Under the pieces are notes generated by a model. The model was not told where the DNA came from, made no database searches, and saw only the letters and a program-made list of their open reading frames with translations. Of a stretch of 45,791 nucleotides of DNA, positions 1 to 9,367 are shown piece after piece. The stretch is taken from NCBI GenBank assembly GCA_016185255.1, contig JACPNY010000040.1, forward strand, positions 1 through 45,791. The letters are read 5' to 3'. The DNA is from Pseudomonadota bacterium (GTDB lineage Bacteria > Pseudomonadota > Alphaproteobacteria > UBA9655). The translations under genes and the position numbers were made by a program. Positions within the stretch are counted from its first letter, which is position 1. The number at the start of each line of letters is the position of its first letter.

Positions 1-1
1 T

Positions 2-430
2 CTCACCAAACCTTTTAATAAGAATGAACTTGCAGCCCGTGTACAAGCGATTATTCGTCGGTCTAAGGGGCATGCGGACTCTATTGTTCACACAGGACGT
101 ATGGTTGTGAATTTGCAAGCCCATACGGTTGAAATTGATGGGCGCCCCATCCGATTGACGGGGAAGGAATACGCTATTCTAGAGCTTTTATCCCTTCGCA
201 AAGGCTCAACCCTCACGAAGGAGATGTTCTTGAATCATCTCTATGGAGGGATGGATGAGCCTGAGCTTAAAATTATTGACGTGTTTATTTGCAAGCTTCG
301 CAAAAAGCTTTGTGATGCCCTTGATGGAGAAAATTATATCGAAACCGTGTGGGGGCGGGGGTACGTTCTGAGAGATCCTCAAGAAGATCCCGTTCCCCAT
401 TCTTCTTCTCTTAAAAAGGTAGCATCTTAG
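2..430 (+). CDS. ctrA: CtrA-like response regulator, C-terminal part (5' truncated by window edge)
   Basis: Frame 2 is open from the window start ([24 protein letters not shown]...), followed by a winged-helix OmpR/CtrA DNA-binding domain ([53 protein letters not shown]...GRGYVL). Confidence 0.9.
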   Translation, partial: LTKPFNKNELAARVQAIIRRSKGHADSIVHTGRMVVNLQAHTVEIDGRPIRLTGKEYAILELLSLRKGSTLTKEMFLNHLYGGMDEPELKIIDVFICKLRKKLCDALDGENYIETVWGRGYVLRDPQEDPVPHSSSLKKVAS

Positions 431-602
431 ACAAACATAGAGGCCCTTGTTAAGAGCACAATAGTATCCCTCCATGGAGAGGATAATTGGTGTTGTTAAT
501 AGAGTGTTAAGGAAAATAAATTATTATTAAAAAATCTGAGCTTCTTCGTAAGGATGCTCAGAACTTTAGCGATAACATTTTACAAAGGAAAGGGTATATC
601 CC

Positions 603-947
603 ATGTTAAAGAAATCTCTTATCTCTGCAGCTGTCTTTGCCACCCTGGTGGCAGCTAATTCCGAAGCTTTCAGTGAAGGGTGTCCACGTGGCCAAATTGC
701 TTGCAATGCAACCTACAGTTGTTGGGCAGGGCCTGTATTCCAGGTAATTGCTGTTGGGACGGCGTCCGTGCCTGTTTGCACGGCACTTCCATCTTGTCCA
801 GACACTCTTTATGTGAGTGATGTAACCTCCGTACCTGGCACTAGCGGCACAGTAACAAGCGCTCTGCAAGCTGCTTGTAATCAGGACCTTGAGGCGTGTC
901 ACAATAACTGTCAGTTACCAGATGATGGTAAATTGTCTATCAATTGA
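603..947 (+). CDS. Small Cys-rich secreted protein, unknown function
   Basis: 114 aa with an N-terminal signal-peptide-like segment (MLKKSLISAAVFATLVAANSEAFS) and many Cys residues; AAAGGAAAGGG upstream of ATG. Confidence 0.6.
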   Translation: MLKKSLISAAVFATLVAANSEAFSEGCPRGQIACNATYSCWAGPVFQVIAVGTASVPVCTALPSCPDTLYVSDVTSVPGTSGTVTSALQAACNQDLEACHNNCQLPDDGKLSIN

Positions 948-957
948 GCTGAAAAAT

Positions 958-990
958 TCCCTTCGTGAGTTGCGAAAGCTCACGAAGGGA
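958..990. other. 12-bp perfect inverted repeat (hairpin), possible transcript end or attenuator
   Basis: tcccttcgtgag-ttgcgaaag-ctcacgaaggga just after the stop of ORF 603..947; no T-tract follows. Confidence 0.55.
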
Positions 991-1120
991 CATTTAGTAG
1001 GTGGTCATCATTTTGTGGGAATAGAGCGTGCCTCGTATTGTGGGGAGTTCTTGAGTGATATAAACGCTTTTCTTAGCTGAAGACTTGCGCTGCAAGCTCT
1101 TCTTGAGCATAATGCGCGCC

Positions 1121-3079
1121 ATGAGTGACCTTTTTTCTAAAGCCCAACCTTCAGAAGACTATTCAGCCAAAGATATTGAAGTCTTGGAGGGACTGGAGCC
1201 CGTTAGACGCCGGCCTGGCATGTATATTGGCGGCACGGACGAACGTGCTCTTCACCATCTGGTTGTGGAAGTTCTCGATAACGCCATGGATGAAGCTGTT
1301 GCGGGGTATGCAAGTCGTATCGACCTTACGCTTCATGAAGATGGATCTGTGTCTGTGCGAGATAATGGACGCGGCATTCCTATCGATTCTCACCCAAAAT
1401 TTCCAACTAAATCTGCCCTTGAAGTTATCCTGACAACCCTTCACTCAGGTGCAAAGTTTGGGGGTGACTCTTATAAGACATCAGGTGGTCTCCATGGAGT
1501 GGGCCTGTCTGTTGTGAATGCGCTTTCTGAGCGCTTGCGCGTTGAAATATCTGTAAATCGTGAGGTGTGGTGTCAAGACTATGCACAAGGCCATCCTCTG
1601 ACTCCTTTAGAGAAGAAAGGGACAAGCCCTCATCGGCGCGGAACTTACATAATTTTTTCTCCCGATCCTCATATCTTTGGAGAGGGAAATCGCTTTAAGC
1701 CTGCGACTCTTTATAAGATAGCGCGCTCAAAAGCGTATCTCTTTAAAGGCGTCACCATTCACTGGCAGTGCCCGGAAAATATGTGTGACGGGATTCCTTC
1801 TCAAGCGGTTTTCCACTTTCCCGGGGGGATTTCTGATTACTTAAAGGAAACCTTGGGAGATACCCCTCTTGCAACGCCCACCCTTTTTGAAGGAGAAGCC
1901 CATTTTACGGAAGGGGAGGGGCGCATTGAGTGGGCAATGGCCTGGCCCTTAGAGCAAGAAGGATTCTGTACCTCCTATTGTAATACAGTTCTTACCCCTG
2001 AGGGAGGGACCCATGAAAATGGGCTTCGTCAAGCCATTGTGAAAGGCCTGCGGGCCTATGGAGACCGAGTTGGGAATAAAAAAGCGGCTCAGCTTATGGC
2101 GGAAGATTGTTTAGGTGGCGCTTCGTGCATTTTGTCCGTTTTCTTGAGAAACCCTCAATTCCAAGGTCAAACGAAAGAAAAACTGGTCTCTTCTGATGCA
2201 AGTCGTTTGATTGAGTCAAGTCTTAAAGACCACTTCGATCATTGGCTGACAGCGAACCCAGAGGCTGCCCATAGTTTGCTTGACCATGTTATCTTCCAAA
2301 TGGAGGAGCGATTTCGGCGCAAGCAAGCGAAAGAGGTGTCTCGTGCCTCTGCAACTCGTAAGCTTCGTCTTCCTGGAAAACTGGTAGATTGTAGTATTGA
2401 ATCAGCTGCTGGCACGGAAATCTTTCTTGTGGAAGGGGATTCGGCGGGAGGTACCGCAAAACCAGCGCGGGATCGAAAAACGCAAGCCATTCTGCCCCTG
2501 CGAGGTAAAATCCTCAATGTGGCTAGTGCGACTGTGGATAAAATGAGGGGCAATCAAGAGATTGCCGATATGATTTTGGCCTTGGGATGTGGAGCTGGTA
2601 AAGAGTGTGATCCCAAGAAATTACGCTATGAACGTGTTATTATTATGACAGACGCGGACGTTGATGGAGCGCACATTGCATCGCTGCTTATGACGTTCTT
2701 TTTTCAACAAATGCGCCCTATTGTGGAAGGAGGCTATCTGTATTTGGCTCAGCCTCCCCTTTATCGCCTGACGCAGGGGGGCAAAAGTATTTATGCCCAA
2801 GATGATGCTCACCGTGAGAGGCTTTTAGCCACCGAGTTTAAGGGACCTAAAAAAGTAGAGATTAGCCGGTTTAAAGGGCTTGGAGAAATGCCAGCGAGTC
2901 AACTTAAGGAAACCACCATGGATCCGCAGAAACGCGTTCTCCAACGAGTTCTCATTCCTTCCCATTTGGATGGAAAAGATATCACAATCTTTGTAGATGA
3001 TCTTATGGGTCGAAATCCAGAGAAACGCTTTACCTATATTCAACAAAATGCTCAGTTTGTGAGGGATTTGGATGTGTAG
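1121..3079 (+). CDS. parE: DNA topoisomerase IV subunit B
   Basis: GHKL ATPase and TOPRIM motifs (VLEGLEPVRRRPGMYIGGTDERALHHLVVEVLDNAMDEA, FLVEGDSAGGTAK, IIMTDADVDGAHI). Start taken at MSDLFSKAQ rather than the upstream TTG at 1085. Confidence 0.95.
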   Translation: MSDLFSKAQPSEDYSAKDIEVLEGLEPVRRRPGMYIGGTDERALHHLVVEVLDNAMDEAVAGYASRIDLTLHEDGSVSVRDNGRGIPIDSHPKFPTKSALEVILTTLHSGAKFGGDSYKTSGGLHGVGLSVVNALSERLRVEISVNREVWCQDYAQGHPLTPLEKKGTSPHRRGTYIIFSPDPHIFGEGNRFKPATLYKIARSKAYLFKGVTIHWQCPENMCDGIPSQAVFHFPGGISDYLKETLGDTPLATPTLFEGEAHFTEGEGRIEWAMAWPLEQEGFCTSYCNTVLTPEGGTHENGLRQAIVKGLRAYGDRVGNKKAAQLMAEDCLGGASCILSVFLRNPQFQGQTKEKLVSSDASRLIESSLKDHFDHWLTANPEAAHSLLDHVIFQMEERFRRKQAKEVSRASATRKLRLPGKLVDCSIESAAGTEIFLVEGDSAGGTAKPARDRKTQAILPLRGKILNVASATVDKMRGNQEIADMILALGCGAGKECDPKKLRYERVIIMTDADVDGAHIASLLMTFFFQQMRPIVEGGYLYLAQPPLYRLTQGGKSIYAQDDAHRERLLATEFKGPKKVEISRFKGLGEMPASQLKETTMDPQKRVLQRVLIPSHLDGKDITIFVDDLMGRNPEKRFTYIQQNAQFVRDLDV

Positions 3080-3082
3080 AGA

Positions 3083-3381
3083 TCACTTTATAATTTCTTT
3101 AGGATAAAGTCCCCAAAGGGCATCCCGCTTAACCCATCCTTTGAAATCATAAATGCGGACCTGACACCACTCTCCAGGACATTTGAGAAGGTCGACAACA
3201 ACTCCTTGTTGAAGACGAATGACGGGACAGCTTTTTGCATCTGGTTGTGTATAAAGAAGACCACCCGGACATTAACTTCATTTGACTTTAAGGAAGCAAA
3301 GCGGGGAACAGGATTTTTTTCTGCTGCGACTGCAGAAAAAATTCCAAAAAGAAATAAGAAAAGATGAAAGTAAGATTTCAT
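3083..3381 (-). pseudogene. Secreted bacterial SH3-domain protein, frameshifted
   Basis: Frame 1 encodes a signal peptide plus FASLKSNEVNVR. At about 3264 the SH3 continuation moves to another frame: GLLYTQPDAKSCPVIRLQQGVVVDLLKCPGEWCQVRIYDFKGWVKRDALWGLYPKEIIK*, ending at 3083. Confidence 0.7.
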
Positions 3382-3386
3382 GTATG

Positions 3387-3842
3387 TTACCTAAGCCCCG
3401 TGGAGCCAAAGCCTCCCTGTCGCACAGTGTGCTCGAAATCTTCGTGGTGATCAACTTCTATCCATTGGAGCTGGGACACAGGGGCTATCACCATCTGAGC
3501 AATCCGAAGACCTCTTTCGATTAAAAAGCTCTCGTGGCTTAAATTAATGAGGATTACTTGAACTTCCCCACGATAATCTGCATCAATGGTACCTGGCGAA
3601 TTTAAGACTGTTATCCCATGCTTTAAGGCAAGACCAGAACGCGGGCGGATTTGAGCTTCATAGCCGGGGGGCAGAGCAATAGAAATTCCTGTGGGAATCA
3701 ACTGACGTTCCAGGGGTTTTAAAACAAGCGGCTCTTTTATGGCTGCCATCAGGTCAACTCCTGCACTGTGAGGGGTGGCATATTTGGGGAGAGGGAGGTC
3801 TTCCCCATGGGGATATCTTATCAGAGGAATCGAAAGCGTCAT
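3387..3842 (-). CDS. dut: dUTP diphosphatase
   Basis: dUTPase motifs: [31 protein letters not shown]-terminal RQGGFGSTG. Confidence 0.95.
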   Translation of the reverse strand: MTLSIPLIRYPHGEDLPLPKYATPHSAGVDLMAAIKEPLVLKPLERQLIPTGISIALPPGYEAQIRPRSGLALKHGITVLNSPGTIDADYRGEVQVILINLSHESFLIERGLRIAQMVIAPVSQLQWIEVDHHEDFEHTVRQGGFGSTGLR

Positions 3843-4969
3843 TGGTGTCCTTTAGCAAAAAAATTCTTAAGAATAGCGCCATAAATATCAGTTAGTTTTC
3901 GAATATCTTCAAGAGGAACATGCTCATCCACTTGATGCATAGTCTCTTCCTTCATTCCACACTCCACCACAGGGCAGTAAGCGCTTATAAAGCGGCCGTC
4001 CGTTGTTCCCCCTGTGGTGCTAAGGGAGGGGAGGTGTCCCGTTACTGTTTTTACAGCCTCTTGAACGAGAGAAATTTTTTCCTCATCTTCCGTTAAGAAC
4101 GCACTGCCGTGAATTGTGAGAGTGAGGTCGTGTTTTCCTCCTTCTTTGGTACAGATGGCGCGGAGCAGTTGACAAATGTCCTCGGCCTTTTTCAAGGTGT
4201 TAAGGCGAATCCCAAAGCGAGCCTCAATTTTATGAGGAATGATATTACTTGCTGTATTTCCTACATCCACTGAGGTGACTTCAAAACGGGTAGGCTCAAA
4301 AAGATCTGTTCCTTCATCAAAACAGTAAGAATAAAGAGTTTTTAAGCAGGCGAGCATCCGAGGAATGGGATTATCTGTATTCTGAGGGTAAGCAATATGC
4401 CCTTGTTTCCCATAACAAATAAGCTTTCCCGTTATGCTCCCGCGACGTCCTATTTTGAGGGTATCTCCGATTTTTCGGAGACAGGTAGGCTCTCCAATTA
4501 AGCAAAGATCAGGGATCTCTCCCCGTTGAGCCAAAAGAGGCAGAACCCGCTGGGTACCGTGAAGAGCCTCTCCTTCTTCATCTCCTGTAATCAAAAGACT
4601 TATGGTTCCTGACAAAGCATTTTGGTGTGAAAGGGCGCTGACAAAGGCTGCAATAGCACACTTCATATCTGCAGCGCCTCGCCCCCATAGCTGATCATCT
4701 TGGATTTCTGCTTGAAAAGGAGGATGAGTCCAAAGAGTTTTTTCTCCTAAAGGGACGACGTCTGTATGCCCAGCAAAACATAGGTGAGGGGAGCCTGATC
4801 CCTTTTTGGCATAAAGGTTACACACATCTTCAAAATCAAATCGTTCGCACGTGAAGCCCAACCTTGTGAGAGCACCTTCTAGGACCTCAAGAGCTCCCTC
4901 ATTCTGAGGTGTAATACTCGGGCATCGAATGAGATCTTGGCTGAGCTTAATGGGATCTATGGGTGACAA
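3839..4969 (-). CDS. dapE: Succinyl-diaminopimelate desuccinylase
   Basis: M20 family motifs: [53 protein letters not shown]. Confidence 0.93.
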   Translation of the reverse strand: MSPIDPIKLSQDLIRCPSITPQNEGALEVLEGALTRLGFTCERFDFEDVCNLYAKKGSGSPHLCFAGHTDVVPLGEKTLWTHPPFQAEIQDDQLWGRGAADMKCAIAAFVSALSHQNALSGTISLLITGDEEGEALHGTQRVLPLLAQRGEIPDLCLIGEPTCLRKIGDTLKIGRRGSITGKLICYGKQGHIAYPQNTDNPIPRMLACLKTLYSYCFDEGTDLFEPTRFEVTSVDVGNTASNIIPHKIEARFGIRLNTLKKAEDICQLLRAICTKEGGKHDLTLTIHGSAFLTEDEEKISLVQEAVKTVTGHLPSLSTTGGTTDGRFISAYCPVVECGMKEETMHQVDEHVPLEDIRKLTDIYGAILKNFFAKGHQ

Positions 4970-5003
4970 TTACTTCCCCTCACTGTCATCCTGAATGATG
5001 GTA

Positions 5004-5831
5004 TCACCGCAACAGCTCATTCAAAGAGACTTTCTCACGTGTTTTTTCATCCACCCGTTTAATAATAACTGCACATTGAAGAGCGGGCTTTGTGGAGATA
5101 GGATCAGGCAGAGTGCCGGGAACAACAACGGAGTAAGGAGGAATGTTCCCATACGTAACAGTTCCCGTTTCTCGGTCCACGATTTTTGTAGAGGCCGTTA
5201 AAATAACCCCAGCCCCAAGGACACTTCCTTTGCCAATAAAAACTCCCTCCACAATCTCTGAACAGGCCCCAATAAAGCAATTATCTTCAATAATAACAGG
5301 ATTGGCCTGTGGGGGTTCAAGAACTCCGCCAATTCCTACATTGTCAGAAAGATGGCAATTTTTACCAATTTGGGCGCAAGATCCTATACGCACAGCAGAA
5401 TCAATCATTGTGCCCTCATCAATATAAGCTCCTACATTAATAAAAGAGGGCATAAGAACAACTTTAGGGGCAATATAGGCGGAATGGCGCACAATGGCTC
5501 CTGGAACGACACGAAATCCTGCGTCTTTAAATTGCTCTTCACTCCATTCTTCGAATTTTAAAGGAATCTTGTCGTAGGCAGGGCTGCCATGATGCCCCAT
5601 AAGAAAAAAATCATTAAGACGAAAGGAAAGAAGAATAGCTTTTTTAATCCAGGGGTGAGTTACCCATGTCCCCTTGATTTTTTCTGCAACTCTCAGTTCT
5701 CCTCGATCGAGTTGAAAAAGAATTTCACGGACAGCTTCCCGTTCTTCTCCTGTGCTTGCGGGAGAAAGGGCTTCTCTCTCCTCCCAGGCTTTTTCAATTA
5801 CTTTTTCAAGATGAGATCGATCTTTAAACAT
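5004..5831 (-). CDS. dapD: 2,3,4,5-tetrahydropyridine-2,6-dicarboxylate N-succinyltransferase
   Basis: Left-handed beta-helix hexapeptide repeats and the DapD pattern ([80 protein letters not shown]). Confidence 0.95.
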   Translation of the reverse strand: MFKDRSHLEKVIEKAWEEREALSPASTGEEREAVREILFQLDRGELRVAEKIKGTWVTHPWIKKAILLSFRLNDFFLMGHHGSPAYDKIPLKFEEWSEEQFKDAGFRVVPGAIVRHSAYIAPKVVLMPSFINVGAYIDEGTMIDSAVRIGSCAQIGKNCHLSDNVGIGGVLEPPQANPVIIEDNCFIGACSEIVEGVFIGKGSVLGAGVILTASTKIVDRETGTVTYGNIPPYSVVVPGTLPDPISTKPALQCAVIIKRVDEKTREKVSLNELLR

Positions 5832-5922
5832 GTTTTTTAGTCCTGAGGTTGGTCTTTTCTATTCTCAAACTACGGTGTGACATCACGCTCCAGTACCTCG
5901 GCTTTGCTGAGCACGTGGCGGA

Positions 5923-5999
5923 TGGCGCGCCCTGCAGGATTCGAACCTGCGACCTGCGGCTTAGAAGGCCGACGCTCTATCCAGCTGAGCTAAGGGCGC
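5923..5999 (-). tRNA. tRNA-Arg (anticodon TCT), CCA encoded
   Basis: Cloverleaf read on minus strand: gcgcccttagctcagctggatagagcgtcggccttctaagccgcaggtcgcaggttcgaatcctgcagggcgcgcca; acceptor GCGCCCT/AGGGCGC; loop CTTCTAA. Confidence 0.95.
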
Positions 6000-6097
6000 G
6001 TAATTGCTGTAGCATAACGAATTCAGAGAAAAAGGTAAACGGGGTTTGAAGGAAACTACCCCGTCTTTCTATGAAGAAGGCTTTACTCTTTTGTATT

Positions 6098-6301
6098 TTA
6101 AAGGTCGGTTGGGGAAACGACACAAGTTCCAAGAGTTTCGCTGTTGGCTAAACAAATAAGCCCTGGACAGCAGCTAGAAGTTCCTGGGGTGCAAAATCCG
6201 CTTACCATTAAGCACATTTGTTGTGCTTGTACGCCTTGGATAAAGGCAAAACTTATAGCGATTAAAGATAGGAGAGTAGAAATTTGATATTTTTTTCTCA
6301 T
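6098..6301 (-). CDS. Small secreted knottin-like (inhibitor cystine knot) peptide
   Basis: 67 aa: signal peptide (MRKKYQISTLLSLIAISFAFIQGVQA) then QQMCLMVSGFCTPGTSSCCPGLICLANSETLGTCVVSPTDL; six Cys spaced C-x6-C-x6-CC-x4-C-x9-C. Confidence 0.7.
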   Translation of the reverse strand: MRKKYQISTLLSLIAISFAFIQGVQAQQMCLMVSGFCTPGTSSCCPGLICLANSETLGTCVVSPTDL

Positions 6302-6478
6302 GGAGGGGGTCCTTTTTCTTTGTTTTTATTGGTATCTCTGACAGCATCTCCATTCTTTCTTAATATTTTGATAAGGTGCGTATTATTTTTTAACAAACAG
6401 GGTATCCCTCTTGTTTTTTTGAAGAAAATACTGTTACTGTTATTTTTATCTTATTCGAGTGAGAATGAAGGGAGTTAT

Positions 6479-7354
6479 ATGACAGATCAATTACTCCAAA
6501 ACCCAACTCTTGATTCTGTAGGAAAGATTTTAAAAGAAGCCCGTGAAACACAGGGAATTGTGCTTGAAGAAGTTGCAAAAATTTTATGTATTAGTAAACG
6601 CCAATTAATAAAGCTTGAAAGTGATCATGAGAGCCTTGTTTGTGATGTATATAATGTTGGGTTCCTAAGGTCTTATGCAAAACTCTTAAACTTAAATGAA
6701 AACGGTCTCATTCAAAAATTTAAAGACCAAACCACCTCTTTTCCGTCTTCTCATCTTGTTTTTCCAACGCCTCTCTCAAAAAAAGGGATGCCCAGCTTTC
6801 GTATTATTGCTGTTTCTCTTTTAGCTCTTGTGAGTGTTATCATAGGGTATGAATGGCTGCGAACACGTAATACGCTCTCTTTTAAACAGGAAATCCCTCT
6901 TCCCACTAAAACATCCGTAAATCTCGCAATCCCTTCTCCTCCTTCGCAGGAGTTTAAACCAGAAAGTAACGTTGCAGAGGCTGCTGCTCCTCCACCTCCA
7001 CCAGAGGTGATACAGTCGGATTTGCCGGAAATTCTTCCGGTTTCTGTAACAGAAGAAGTCTCACCAAAACCTCTTGTCGACTTTTCGGCATCTCTCCCTT
7101 CTCAACCTACTCTCTTGAAAGTTACAGAAGATTCCTGGGTCGAGGTTAAAGATGATCAGGGCAACACGATTGTGAGTCGCCTTTTTCACCCAGAAGAAAC
7201 CTATCAATTTGACAACTCCCAGAATCTTCTTCTAAAGACAGGAAACGCAAGAGGAATTCACCTGATGTCTGGGGAAAAACAACTTACTTTTCCAGGGAAT
7301 CAAGGAGAAGTAAAAAGCGGAATTTCTCTTAACCCTGAAAAATGGGTCGATTAG
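6479..7354 (+). CDS. RodZ-like protein: N-terminal HTH, one TM segment, C-terminal DUF4115-like domain
   Basis: HTH (VGKILKEARETQGIVLEEVAKILCISKRQLIKLESD), a TM segment (IIAVSLLALVSVIIGYEWL), a Pro-rich linker, then a C-terminal domain (LLKVTEDSWVEVKDDQGNTIVSRLFHPEETYQF). Start at 6479 preferred over 6284. Confidence 0.85.
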   Translation: MTDQLLQNPTLDSVGKILKEARETQGIVLEEVAKILCISKRQLIKLESDHESLVCDVYNVGFLRSYAKLLNLNENGLIQKFKDQTTSFPSSHLVFPTPLSKKGMPSFRIIAVSLLALVSVIIGYEWLRTRNTLSFKQEIPLPTKTSVNLAIPSPPSQEFKPESNVAEAAAPPPPPEVIQSDLPEILPVSVTEEVSPKPLVDFSASLPSQPTLLKVTEDSWVEVKDDQGNTIVSRLFHPEETYQFDNSQNLLLKTGNARGIHLMSGEKQLTFPGNQGEVKSGISLNPEKWVD

Positions 7355-7392
7355 ACGCTAGTTTTGTATAAAAAATAAAAAAAGAGGCTTAC

Positions 7393-8007
7393 ATGAAATA
7401 TATCTTACCTACTTTCTCCTGCTTAATGATCTGGCAAACAGTTAGCTGTTATGCCGATGCAAAAGAAGCTATGATTCCCACAGATCAAGTTGTCACTCTG
7501 AAAACAACTCCAATCTATAATCAGGCTGACGTTATAAAGGACGTAACGGATTTTGTGGAAATTCCTGTTTTATTTCCTACGATAATTAAGGGTGAGATTG
7601 GAAAAGTATATTTTGCTTATACGGATCTCCAAGATAATTTTAAGTCCAGCGCCCCTAAAGCAAGGTACTCCATAAATATCGGCTATACCCCAGGCTGCTT
7701 CGCTCACTATTGTACGCTTGGGTATATAAATGCAGAGCTTAAAGGACAAATGACTTCTGATTATACGCTTAAACATGAGGGCGAAAAAACAACTGAGATT
7801 GAAGTGCAAAAAGTGCCCGTTACCTTAGCTAATAATATTAAGGGGTACTACACGCCTGGATTTGCTGCTGCAGGCTACGTTGAACCAAAAGTTCAATGGA
7901 CCTATAAAAATGTTCTATACACCATTCAATGGGCAACCGCAGATCAAAAAGATCTTGTTCAAATGGCTAATTCTGCCATTATGGCTGAGATATCTCAACA
8001 CAAGTAA
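7393..8007 (+). CDS. Secreted protein of unknown function
   Basis: 204-aa ORF with a signal-peptide-like N terminus; no recognised family. Confidence 0.6.
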   Translation: MKYILPTFSCLMIWQTVSCYADAKEAMIPTDQVVTLKTTPIYNQADVIKDVTDFVEIPVLFPTIIKGEIGKVYFAYTDLQDNFKSSAPKARYSINIGYTPGCFAHYCTLGYINAELKGQMTSDYTLKHEGEKTTEIEVQKVPVTLANNIKGYYTPGFAAAGYVEPKVQWTYKNVLYTIQWATADQKDLVQMANSAIMAEISQHK

Positions 8008-8020
8008 ATAGCGAGTATAA

Positions 8021-9366
8021 ATGGCTTCCTTACAACCTGTTCGAGGGATGCATGATTTATTGCCTCTTGAATTCAGAAAGCATTCTTTCATTATTGAAAC
8101 CGCAAAACATCTTGCGGCAAGCTATGGCTTTGCTGAAATGGCAACGCCGCTTATGGAATTTAAGGAAGTTTTTAAACGGACCCTTGGTGATGTGTCTGAC
8201 ATTGTTTCCAAAGAAATGTACGAAATTGCTGATAGGGGAGGGGACGACATTGTCCTTCGTCCAGAAGGCACAGCAGGGGTTGCAAGAGCTATAATATCGG
8301 AAGGGCTGACCCAGTCCATGCCCTTAAAGTTTTTTTATGCAGGCCCTATGTTTCGCTATGAGCGGCCTCAAAAAGGACGCCTGAGACAACTTCATCAGAT
8401 TGGTGTTGAATTATTTGGTGTTTCCGATCCATTAGGAGATGTGGAAGTTATTTCTTTAGCTTTCGATACACTTAAAGCCCTGGATTTAACCCACCGGGTG
8501 ACCTTAGAGATCAATACACTTGGGGATGAGGAAAGCCGCAAGCATTACCGCAATCAGCTCGTGACTTATTTGAAAGATCATCATCATAAGCTTTCCCCTG
8601 ATAGTCAACTGCGTTTAGATCGTAACCCGTTACGAATTTTAGATACGAAAGATGAGGGAGATAAAAAGATTTTGGAAGGAGCCCCTCTTCTTTCAGAAAG
8701 TCTTAATTCGGTCTCAAAAGAGGTTTTTGCCAATATACAGGACGGGTTGAGTGCTTTAAAAATCCCGTTTAAGGTAAATCCACATCTTGTTCGTGGTCTT
8801 GACTATTATTGTCATATAGCTTTTGAAGTGACGACGACAGACCTAGGGTCCCACATCTTGTTCGTGGTCTTGACTATTATTGTCATATAGCTTTTGAAGT
8901 GACGACGACAGACCTAGGGTCTCAAGGAACAGTTCTTGCAGGTGGACGTTATGATGGCCTTATGGCGACCATGGGGGGACCTTCCATTCCTGGCGTTGGA
9001 TGGGCAGGAGGCATTGATCGACTCGCCATGATGCTGAATGATGATCAACTGCCAGCTCCAAAAACTCCCCTTGCCGTTGTTCCCATGGATGAAAGATTTG
9101 ATTTTAATGGACTTGAATTGGCTCAAGCCTTAAGAAAACAGGAGTTTGTTGTGGAAATGACCTATGGAGGGGGGCTTGGAAAACGCCTTAAAAAAGCCAA
9201 CAAGATGAACGCCCTGTACGCATTGATTCTAGGAGAGGAAGAAGTGGCTTCTCGTACGGTTACATGTAAGAATTTAGAATCAGGGGAACAAATTCAACTC
9301 TCGGTAGATCAAGTGGCTGTATTTCTTAAAGAAAAGGGTAAAAATGACAAGGAGTCAATAGGTTAG
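8021..9366 (+). pseudogene. hisS: Histidyl-tRNA synthetase, frameshifted by a 71-bp tandem duplication
   Basis: HisRS motifs (MHDLLPLEFRKHSFI, RPEGTAGVARAI, FRYERPQKGRLRQLHQIGVELFG, LVRGLDYY, GGRYDGL, GVGWAGGIDRLAMM) are split between ORFs 8021..8890 and 8899..9366. Deleting 71 bp restores a single frame. Confidence 0.9.
8780..8921 (+). repeat. Exact 71-bp tandem duplication (8780-8850 and 8851-8921) inside hisS
   Basis: Both copies read ccacatcttgttcgtggtcttgactattattgtcatatagcttttgaagtgacgacgacagacctagggtc. Confidence 0.97.
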
Positions 9367-9367
9367 C

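Noticed and set aside
889-1080. ORF 63 aa overlapping the end of 603..947
   Set aside because: Out-of-frame overlap spanning a hairpin; no coding evidence.
5849-6049. ORF 66 aa (DGAPCRIRTCDLRLRRPTLYPAELRAR)
   Set aside because: This is a translation across the antisense of tRNA-Arg, a well-known spurious ORF pattern.
8780-8921. Programmed frameshifting or CRISPR-like repeat at hisS
   Set aside because: There are only two adjacent identical copies with no spacer, and no slippery site was identified; tandem duplication explains it fully.
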